Part shown: piece after piece, positions 1 through 5,630 of the stretch
Numbering within the stretch: the stretch's first letter is position 1
How the letters are laid out: every line of letters starts with the position of its first letter
DNA from: Candidatus Woesebacteria bacterium
Lineage (GTDB): Bacteria; Patescibacteriota; Microgenomatia; UBA1400; MFAQ01
Assembly: GCA_020052895.1 (NCBI GenBank)
Contig: JAGVOE010000035.1
Location: 1 to 8,837, forward strand
Reading direction: 5' to 3'
DNA length: 8,837 bases
Notes under the pieces: model-generated
Seen by the model: the letters and a program-made list of their open reading frames with translations, nothing else
What the model was told of the DNA's origin: nothing
The model's database searches: none
Made by a program: the position numbers and the translations under genes

Positions 1-47
1 GCCTGACCTAGACCGTCACTACCACCGGAGATTAAAATATTTAACAT
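1..47 (-). CDS. Short-chain dehydrogenase/reductase, N-terminal fragment (3' end outside window)
   Basis: Fifteen complete codons are visible, reading MLNILISGGSDGLGQ. This looks like the first beta strand and glycine-rich loop of an SDR Rossmann fold: a short hydrophobic strand, then S-G-G-S-D-G-L-G, which fits the family's [TS]GxxxGxG NAD(P)-binding pattern. The family is NAD(P)-dependent oxidoreductases and epimerases; no substrate can be read from this fragment. ATG at 47-45 is the natural start because the strand begins right after it, as in SDRs. It is 45 nt downstream of the protease stop on the same strand. No Shine-Dalgarno sequence precedes it. A TAAAAT hexamer on the minus strand (65-60) could serve as a -10, but this is weak in such AT-rich DNA. 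The start codon lies inside the heptamer array at 38-86. The call rests on one motif, so family assignment is moderate. Confidence 0.6.
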   Translation of the reverse strand, partial: MLNILISGGSDGLGQ

Positions 48-86
48 TTGATATTTTTTATTTTACATTTTATATTTGGCATTTGT
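38..86. repeat. Seven tandem degenerate heptamers, YATTTNN
   Basis: On the plus strand, positions 38-86 parse without gaps into seven 7-mers: TATTTAA, CATTTGA, TATTTTT, TATTTTA, CATTTTA, TATTTGG, CATTTGT. Every unit has pyrimidine-A-T-T-T at the same phase and two variable bases. The array fills the gap between the protease stop and the dehydrogenase start and includes the first three codons of the dehydrogenase. From memory, similar phased AAATGNC-like stretches occur between genes in some CPR genomes; I could not check this here. Function is unknown. It may be a bent or UP-element-like promoter region, a spacer, or a slippage product. Confidence 0.6.
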
Positions 87-92
87 GGGTGT

Positions 93-2030
93 TTAAAAAG
101 TAGGTGTAGGTTGAGGAGGTAGAGTGGCGTGAGGTGGAAGGACGGTGGCAGATCGGCGACGTTTGGAGTCGATAAACTCTAAAATAGTGAGAGTGATGAT
201 AGCGACGATAGAAAAGGCCAGAAGACCTCCAGAGAGATTCATATAGAGCTTCCTTTGGGCCCGTGTAAACCTAGGTGACTTGTCTTCCGGAGTATCTATT
301 TTTGAATTGGTCTCGGATAGATACTTGCTAACGGTGGGGTGACCTTGGTACAAACTAGCTACTTTTTCAAAGTCATTTTTGGCCGGTTTTAGGTAAGAAA
401 GCCAGTAGTTTTCTAGTCCACTCTGCCAAAGAGGAAAGGTTTCGCCAATGTCGGCCGAAAGATTGTTTTTTTTCATTAAATCTTGGAGGTCGGCGACACT
501 GCGAAGGAAATTATAATTGCCACTCCCCTCTTCCGGCACCAGACCATAAGTAGCGATACCCACGACCTTACCTTCGGCCGATACGGCTGGCCCACCGCTG
601 TTGCCGTGATTTATAGAGGCGTCGGTCTGGATGAGCTCCTTTTTATCACCTTTGGCTTGCTTAAAGGCGCTGATAACACCTTTGGTAAAAGTAGGCTCGG
701 CACCGGCGGAGGTATCTAGTAAGAGATTTTGACCCCCCATGGTTATACCCGGAAAACCAACCACCAGAATGTTTGAGCCTACACTGATTTCGTCGGCTTG
801 GCCCAGCGGAAGAGCCGGATAACCAGTACCATCTATTTTTAACAAGGCCACATCTGAGCTGGAAAATCCCAAGACCGGATCCGGAATTTGGTAATCGGCG
901 GCGACAAAGGTGGCCGAGACAACGTCAGAACTAGTTTTAATTTTGGAGTCTATCATCTGAAGAGGAGTGTTCCCTAGCTGAACGTAGTACTCATTTTGAG
1001 AAGCTTCGAGACTAGCGGTTTTTTGCTTTAAGAGCTCATTGACGACACCGGCCATCTGATAGAGAGTTTCCTTACTCTGATGAGCTTCTTGAACTTTGGT
1101 TTCGACCATGGCCTGGTCAACTGAAAGAGAGGTCTGAGACAAAAAGTAGGCGTGAAAGTAATCTACCAAAAGAGGATCCAAGGAGCCATTGGTAACTCCA
1201 AAGATGAGAGCAGTTTCCTGGGGATTGGTGACGACGTGACCGTTGGTAGCTAGATAGCCATCTTGGGTGACAAAAAAACCAGTTCCCGACTGAGTTAGAC
1301 AAAAAGGGTAGACTTTACCGGCTAAAGATGAAGCTCCTAACTCGGTAAATTTAATCTGAGCGCAGTAATGATTAAGAATCATGACCACTGAGGGACGAAT
1401 AAGAGCCGCCAAACGAGCGGTGTCATCGGGAGTAGAGATACCTTTGACAGAGGGGCTCACAGAGAAGCCTTTGATCAAGTCGCGGACTTCACCTCGGGCA
1501 AGATCATTATTGGTGGGGGTAGCGGTGCCAGCCGGCATGACAGCTAGGAGGGAGAGGCCTTGAGAGTTGGTCCAGACGTCAACCACTTTCTCGGTATTGA
1601 AAAAAGAGTAGCTATAAGTCTGAGTTTCCCAGCCATCCAGATACTTTTGAGGGGTGAGGGGAGGCTTCACAGGAACAAAGTTCTCCCCCAAGATTTTGCC
1701 AAGAGCGACAAGATCGAGCGAGCCCTGAACTAGACGGACCGAGATGGAAGAGCTCAGATGAAAAAAAATCGGATCTGTCTCGGTGGGCGGGAGCCAAAGA
1801 AGTCTATCGAAACTTACCTGGACCGGAAGATGAAAGGCGGCACCGTCCCAAACTAGATTACTCTCCAGATACCGGTCTCCGGATAGAGCTGGACGAAGCG
1901 ATCTCAGAGATCCGGTAGAGGCTCGACTGGAGAGATCATTTTGATCATCGAGAACCAGTAGGCCCAGGCCAACTCCGGAAATTAAAAAAATCAAAACAAA
2001 AAGACCTACCAGACCTTGCCGAAGATTCAT
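93..2030 (-). CDS. Membrane-anchored trypsin-like (HtrA/Deg-type, S1C-like) serine protease without PDZ domain
   Basis: Likely an envelope-facing serine endopeptidase, 645 residues. An N-terminal hydrophobic segment (about residues 6-27) is followed by roughly 170 residues I do not recognise. The chymotrypsin-fold domain then spans about 205-520. The catalytic triad is visible: His265 in TNGHVV, Asp393 in SSDVALLKID, and Ser478 in HGNSGGP. About 128 residues separate His and Asp, more than in DegP; residues 281-380 hold a helical, possibly coiled-coil insertion. Cys223 and Cys244 just before the His could form a disulfide. A second hydrophobic segment (about 600-619) is followed by DSKRRR and a Pro/Thr-rich tail. 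By the positive-inside rule, the protease domain would be outside and tethered at both ends. No PDZ domain is seen. ATG at 2030 is supported by a near-consensus promoter whose predicted +1 is the A of that ATG. Substrates are unknown; quality control of exported proteins is an inference from the fold. Confidence 0.88.
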   Translation of the reverse strand: MNLRQGLVGLFVLIFLISGVGLGLLVLDDQNDLSSRASTGSLRSLRPALSGDRYLESNLVWDGAAFHLPVQVSFDRLLWLPPTETDPIFFHLSSSISVRLVQGSLDLVALGKILGENFVPVKPPLTPQKYLDGWETQTYSYSFFNTEKVVDVWTNSQGLSLLAVMPAGTATPTNNDLARGEVRDLIKGFSVSPSVKGISTPDDTARLAALIRPSVVMILNHYCAQIKFTELGASSLAGKVYPFCLTQSGTGFFVTQDGYLATNGHVVTNPQETALIFGVTNGSLDPLLVDYFHAYFLSQTSLSVDQAMVETKVQEAHQSKETLYQMAGVVNELLKQKTASLEASQNEYYVQLGNTPLQMIDSKIKTSSDVVSATFVAADYQIPDPVLGFSSSDVALLKIDGTGYPALPLGQADEISVGSNILVVGFPGITMGGQNLLLDTSAGAEPTFTKGVISAFKQAKGDKKELIQTDASINHGNSGGPAVSAEGKVVGIATYGLVPEEGSGNYNFLRSVADLQDLMKKNNLSADIGETFPLWQSGLENYWLSYLKPAKNDFEKVASLYQGHPTVSKYLSETNSKIDTPEDKSPRFTRAQRKLYMNLSGGLLAFSIVAIITLTILEFIDSKRRRSATVLPPHATLPPQPTPTF

Positions 2031-2036
2031 AATTTT

Positions 2037-2065
2037 AGTATAGATGACCGTGAAGAGAATGTCAG
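2037..2065 (-). promoter_or_regulatory. Leaderless promoter of the protease gene
   Basis: On the minus strand, CTGACA (2065-2060; 5 of 6 to TTGACA) and TATACT (2042-2037; 5 of 6 to TATAAT) are separated by exactly 17 nt. Six nt (AAAATT) then lead to ATG at 2030, so the predicted +1 is the A of the start codon. No Shine-Dalgarno sequence could fit. The -35 overlaps the TGA stop of the upstream small gene. Confidence 0.75.
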
Positions 2066-2292
2066 TAACTCAAGCCTGGTTCTTGGTCGCCAGTGTTGGC
2101 TGAGTCGGTAGCTGACGAAGGAGAGGCCACCAAAGGGGTGGGGCTTGACGATATGGGAGGTTCGTTGAGGGGAATCGCGGATGAAGGAGAGGGTAGCTGG
2201 ATTTTGGTGGTACCGGTACCGGTCCAGTAAAGAGCAATAGCCAGCCAAAGTAAAATGGTGGTGGCAATAATTATCCAAGCAGTTTTTCTCAT
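2062..2292 (-). CDS. Small single-pass membrane protein, function unknown
   Basis: A 76-residue protein starting MRKTAW. Residues 5-24 form a strongly hydrophobic helix after a short positively charged start, which suits an uncleaved signal anchor. The remaining 52 or so residues are rich in Pro, Ser, Thr and Ala, with no Cys, and look disordered and extracytoplasmic. There is no lipobox. I do not recognise a family. It lies 26 nt after secA and 31 nt before the protease on the same strand, which suggests an envelope role. Support for it being real: the membrane segment sits right after the start, a TATACT hexamer lies 8 nt before the ATG, and the reading frame fills the gap between the two larger genes. 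Against it: it is short, of low complexity, and other frames are also open here. Confidence 0.65.
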   Translation of the reverse strand: MRKTAWIIIATTILLWLAIALYWTGTGTTKIQLPSPSSAIPLNEPPISSSPTPLVASPSSATDSANTGDQEPGLSY

Positions 2293-2300
2293 CTAACTTA

Positions 2301-2306
2301 AGTATA
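2301..2306 (-). promoter_or_regulatory. Probable -10 element of the small membrane protein gene
   Basis: On the minus strand TATACT (2306-2301) is preceded by TTG and followed by 8 nt (TAAGTTAG) and then ATG at 2292. The expected start is about 2 nt before the ATG, so the leader would be almost absent. No convincing -35 was found at 16-18 nt; a TTGAGA at 2322-2317 is too close (10 nt). Confidence 0.45.
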
Positions 2307-2318
2307 CAAACAAATATC

Positions 2319-4988
2319 TCAACCCAACTTGGGGTAGTGGCAGATTTTCCACTTTTTACCGGAGCCACACCAGCAGGGATCGTTACGACCGATTTTGGGA
2401 TGTTTACTCTCCGACACTGAAGATTGCTTCGTCTTAGCACCTCCCCGCAATGACGAAGACAGATCGCTTTCCGGTGAAGCAGAGGTTTCCACTACTTTTC
2501 TTTGAGCGGGTTGGGGAATATTCACTTGAACCCGGAAAACGCGATGGGCAATGGTCGAGTCGATTCTGGCCAAGAGACTTTCAAACATGGCAAAAGACTC
2601 TTGCTTGTACTCCACTAGAGGATCCTTCTGGGCGTAGCCGCGCAGACCGATGCCGTCTCGCAAATTATCAATGGCGTCTAGGTGATTCATCCAAAGTTCG
2701 TCATAAGAGTCTAGGGAAACAAATTTTTCAATCTGAGCCAAAACTTCCGGGCCAAAATGATCTTTTTGAGACCCTCTGGCTTGGGAAATAATTTTGGTTA
2801 AGGTTTCGTTTATTTCCTCCGGAGTTTTTCCAGGTAAACTCTTTTCGACTAGGTTGGCAGAGTGCGGATCTAGAGGTAGAATACTCTGAAAATCTTTGAC
2901 AATTTGATCGGCTTCGGTCTTGTTTATGCCCGAAGCGGCGTAGATATTGGCTAGATACTCAACCTCCTTTTCTAGAGCGGAGTCTATCTGGGTAGATGAG
3001 ACCGAGGCTTCGCCGGTAAGCAAATGACGGCGACGGGCGTAAAAAATATGGCGCTGCTTGTTCATAACGTCGTCGTACTCTACCAGGTGCTTTCTTTGAT
3101 CAAAGTAAAACGACTCGACCTTGGACTGGGCGGTTTCGATGGCTTTGGCCACCATACCGGCTTCCAAAGGCTGGTCGTCGGGAACCTTGAGAAAGTCCAT
3201 TAGTCGACTAACCTGGTCTCCACCAAAGATACGCATGATATCGTCCTCGAGTGAGATATAAAAACGAGATGAGCCGGGATCACCTTGACGACCGGAACGG
3301 CCTCGAAGCTGATTGTCGATACGGCGAGATTCATGGCGAACGGCTCCAATGATGTGAAGACCACCGTTAGCCTTAACTTGGTCAGCTTCTTTTTGCCACT
3401 CCGAAACTTTTCGACCAGTGGGATCACCACCCAAGACGATGTCGACACCACGACCGGCGATATTGGTAGCCACCGTGACGGCTCCCAGACGCCCGGCTTC
3501 CGAGATAATTCGAGCCTCGTTTTCGTGATTCTTGGCGTTTAAGATCTGGTGAGGAATTCTTTTTTTCTTGAGATACTGACCAACGATGTCATTTTGCTCG
3601 ATAGACTTGGTGCCGATCAAGACTGGCTGACCTTTGGCGTGTAGCTCGGCTACCTCAGCCATAATGGCGGTGTACTTGGCGGCTTGAGTCTTGTAAACAA
3701 TATCCGAAAAGTCTTGTCGGATGTTGGGCCTATTGGTGGGGATAATGATGACTTCGAGATTGTAGATTTTTTTAAACTCCTCGGCTTCGGTGTGAGCCGT
3801 ACCGGTCATACCGGCTAGCTTTTTGTAAAGACGGAAGTAGTTCTGAAGAGAGATGGTAGCCAAAGTGCGCGACTCTTGCTGAATTTTGACTCCCTCTTTG
3901 GCTTCGATGGCTTGATGAAGCCCATCGGAGTAGCGACGGCCAAACATCAGCCGGCCGGTGTGATCATCGACGATAATGACTTGATCATCCTTGACGATGT
4001 AGTCACGATCTTTGATAAAAAGAGTTTGAGCCTTGAGAGCCTGCTCTAGGTGGTGAAGAGTTTGATATTCTTGCTGATAAAGATTTTCAACATTGAGGAT
4101 TTTTTCGAGCTTTCTTAGACCATGATCGGTGAGATTAGCTGTTCTTTGTTTTTCGTCGACCTCAAAGTCGGTGTCGGCAGACAGAGTTTTGATAAGCTCA
4201 GCAAAGCGAAAATACTGGTCGGTGGCTTCGGAGTCTGGAGCCGAGATGATGAGAGGAGTACGAGCCTCATCGATAAGAATCGAGTCAACCTCGTCGACGA
4301 TAGCAAAGTGGTGAGATCTTTGAGAAAGATTTTCGGGCGAGCGAGCCATGTTGTCCCGTAGATAGTCAAAGCCAAATTCGTTGTTGGTCCCGTAAGTAAT
4401 GTCACAGAGATAAGCTTCGGCTCTGGAAGCTGGTCTCATGTGCTGGAGACGGACATCTGAGTGGGTAGTATCTGTATACTCCGGATCGTAGATAACGGCC
4501 GGAAGATCGCCCTGGCCGGAAAAAACACAGCCCACCGAAAGCCCCAAGAAGTGATAAATGGGACCCATCCAGCCGGCGTCTCGCCTGGCTAGGTAGTCGT
4601 TGACGGTGACGAGGTGAGTTCCCTCACCGGTAATGGCGTTAAGAATCATGGCAGGGACGGCGGCCAGCGTCTTACCTTCTCCAGTCCTCTGTTCGGCTAC
4701 TTTACCTTGATGAAAAGTAATGGCGGCCATGAGCTGGACATCAAAAGGTCTCTGACCGATAGTTCTGAGGGCGGCCTCACGAGTCAGGGCGAAGACTTGT
4801 GGTAAAACATCGTCTAAAGTCTTTCCTCCTTTCAGTTCTTCTCTTATCTGGGCCATCTCCGGCTGAAACTCGTCGTCTTTCATTTTCTTGATCGAGGCTT
4901 CGAGGGAGTTAATAACACCAACCGTTTGCTGCAGCTTGGCTACCTCGAGTTTGTTGGGATTAAGAATAGAGTCTAAAAAGGCGAACAT
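2319..4988 (-). CDS. secA: Preprotein translocase ATPase SecA
   Basis: SecA is the cytoplasmic ATPase that drives preproteins through SecYEG. This copy is 889 residues, near the usual 830-950. Walker A GEGKT is at 103-107, in the context EQRTGEGKT, where E. coli and B. subtilis have Met at the Gln position. The Walker B/DEAD-like VDEVDS is at 231-236, followed by the diagnostic IDEARTPLIISAP. Other SecA signatures are TYGTNNEFGFDYLRDNM (198-214), LAGMTGTA (391-398), TNIAGRGVDIVLGG (508-521), LRGRSGRQGDPG (561-572) and LDSYDELWMNHLDAIDNLRDGI. Against E. coli, about 25 extra residues lie around 158-186. A Ser-rich linker (about 833-862) leads to a C-terminal zinc site with Cys872, Cys874, Cys883 and His884, the SecB/ribosome-binding type tail. 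Part of the linker is encoded by a REP-like element. The ATG is 9 nt after the preceding stop, with a TATAAT 8 nt before it and no Shine-Dalgarno sequence. Confidence 0.98.
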   Translation of the reverse strand: MFAFLDSILNPNKLEVAKLQQTVGVINSLEASIKKMKDDEFQPEMAQIREELKGGKTLDDVLPQVFALTREAALRTIGQRPFDVQLMAAITFHQGKVAEQRTGEGKTLAAVPAMILNAITGEGTHLVTVNDYLARRDAGWMGPIYHFLGLSVGCVFSGQGDLPAVIYDPEYTDTTHSDVRLQHMRPASRAEAYLCDITYGTNNEFGFDYLRDNMARSPENLSQRSHHFAIVDEVDSILIDEARTPLIISAPDSEATDQYFRFAELIKTLSADTDFEVDEKQRTANLTDHGLRKLEKILNVENLYQQEYQTLHHLEQALKAQTLFIKDRDYIVKDDQVIIVDDHTGRLMFGRRYSDGLHQAIEAKEGVKIQQESRTLATISLQNYFRLYKKLAGMTGTAHTEAEEFKKIYNLEVIIIPTNRPNIRQDFSDIVYKTQAAKYTAIMAEVAELHAKGQPVLIGTKSIEQNDIVGQYLKKKRIPHQILNAKNHENEARIISEAGRLGAVTVATNIAGRGVDIVLGGDPTGRKVSEWQKEADQVKANGGLHIIGAVRHESRRIDNQLRGRSGRQGDPGSSRFYISLEDDIMRIFGGDQVSRLMDFLKVPDDQPLEAGMVAKAIETAQSKVESFYFDQRKHLVEYDDVMNKQRHIFYARRRHLLTGEASVSSTQIDSALEKEVEYLANIYAASGINKTEADQIVKDFQSILPLDPHSANLVEKSLPGKTPEEINETLTKIISQARGSQKDHFGPEVLAQIEKFVSLDSYDELWMNHLDAIDNLRDGIGLRGYAQKDPLVEYKQESFAMFESLLARIDSTIAHRVFRVQVNIPQPAQRKVVETSASPESDLSSSLRGGAKTKQSSVSESKHPKIGRNDPCWCGSGKKWKICHYPKLG
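2421..2460. repeat. REP-like palindromic element inside the secA linker
   Basis: The plus strand begins AGATTGCTTCGTC (2421-2433) and ends GCAATGACGAAG (2447-2458). This resembles a dispersed palindromic repeat I recall from many unrelated bacteria, of the form AGATTGCTTCGTC...CTCGCAATGACG. Two interleaved inverted repeats are present: ATTGC (2423-2427) with GCAAT (2447-2451), and CTTCGTC (2427-2433) with GACGAAG (2452-2458), the latter 7 bp with an 18-nt loop. It is read through in frame and encodes SecA residues 844-856 (SSSLRGGAKTKQS), in the variable linker before the zinc site. No second copy was noticed in the window. Confidence 0.5.
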
Positions 4989-4996
4989 ACTAGTTG

Positions 4997-5002
4997 ATTA
5001 TA
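4997..5002 (-). promoter_or_regulatory. Probable -10 element of secA
   Basis: On the minus strand a perfect TATAAT (5002-4997), preceded by TTG, overlaps the TAA stop of the upstream methyltransferase. Eight nt (CAACTAGT) separate it from the secA ATG, so the transcript would start at or within about 2 nt of the ATG. No good -35 was seen at 16-18 nt. The arrangement TTGTATAAT + 8 nt + ATG closely matches the one before the small gene at 2292. Confidence 0.5.
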
Positions 5003-5627
5003 CAAGCGAAATGATGGTGTTGGTCCAGGTGTGGGTTTTGGTAAAAACAAATTTAGTGGCCAGAGATCTCATAAAACGAAGAGTGGCTGCCTGGTGGCCG
5101 CGCCACCAAAGATGATTAATCAGTAAATAGCGAGAGTGATCTTTTAAATTTTTGATAAATTTTAGATTTTCCAACTGGGGCGGAATCTTGTCGCCAATAA
5201 AGCAGTCGAGCAGGACCAGATCAAAGACCTCATCTGCCTCAAGGCGGCGGACAAAGGTTCGAGCGTCCTCTACTACCAGCTTTAAGTTTTTGATTTTTCC
5301 GAGGCCGAAGTACTTTTGGCCGATCTCGATCATGACCGGATCAATATCGACACCGACAATTTTGGCCTGAGGGTATTTTTGACGAATGAGAGTAGCGTTT
5401 GAGCCGCCAGCCAACCCTAGAAGTAAGACGGACCGGGGAGAAAAGTTTCCCGGAAGTAGTTGACGCAGACCAGTACCCCAGATGTGAGTCATAATTTTAC
5501 CCGACTCGATTAGATTTTCGGAAAATAAGGTCGCCGAAGTGCCATAGTCAATTACGACCAAGTTTTGGTTGTATTTGGAGTTCGGGAAGCGAATTTTTTG
5601 GGGAAAAAAGTAGTTTATAAAGGCCAT
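4998..5627 (-). CDS. Spermidine-synthase-like SAM-dependent methyltransferase-fold protein
   Basis: 209 residues with the Rossmann fold of the spermidine synthase (PABP-type) family. The nucleotide-binding loop LLLGLAGGSNATLI is at about 68-81. Next come the acidic ribose-binding strand IVGVDIDP (90-97), VVEDARTF (118-125) and FDLVLLDCFIGDKIP (135-149). True spermidine synthases are usually 270-300 residues, with a beta-rich N-terminal domain and an Asp-Pro motif in the last position. Here the N-terminal part is only about 60 residues and the motif reads DCFIGDKIP, so aminopropyl transfer is doubtful; a methyltransferase or an orphan spermidine-synthase-like role is equally likely. The ATG is 3 nt after the carboxypeptidase stop (TAA-ACC-ATG) with only a weak GAG upstream, so translation is probably coupled. 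Its stop overlaps the secA -10 hexamer. Confidence 0.8.
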   Translation of the reverse strand: MAFINYFFPQKIRFPNSKYNQNLVVIDYGTSATLFSENLIESGKIMTHIWGTGLRQLLPGNFSPRSVLLLGLAGGSNATLIRQKYPQAKIVGVDIDPVMIEIGQKYFGLGKIKNLKLVVEDARTFVRRLEADEVFDLVLLDCFIGDKIPPQLENLKFIKNLKDHSRYLLINHLWWRGHQAATLRFMRSLATKFVFTKTHTWTNTIISLV

Positions 5628-5630
5628 GGT

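Noticed and set aside
2209..2224. GGTACC-rich direct repeat in the small gene
   Set aside because: It simply encodes the TGTGT stretch after the membrane helix; too short to call a repeat element.
2319..2321. Possible TGA recoding as glycine, as in some CPR lineages
   Set aside because: TGA ends SecA exactly after its conserved zinc tail, and also ends the HD protein and the small gene; no in-frame TGA is needed to complete any conserved domain.
2027..2440. A 137-codon open frame on the minus strand spanning the end of secA and the small gene
   Set aside because: It overlaps the conserved SecA zinc tail in another frame and lacks recognisable features; the 76-codon frame has a membrane helix and a promoter.
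2450..2791. A 113-codon open frame on the plus strand opposite secA
   Set aside because: It lies opposite conserved SecA coding sequence and shows no protein-like features.
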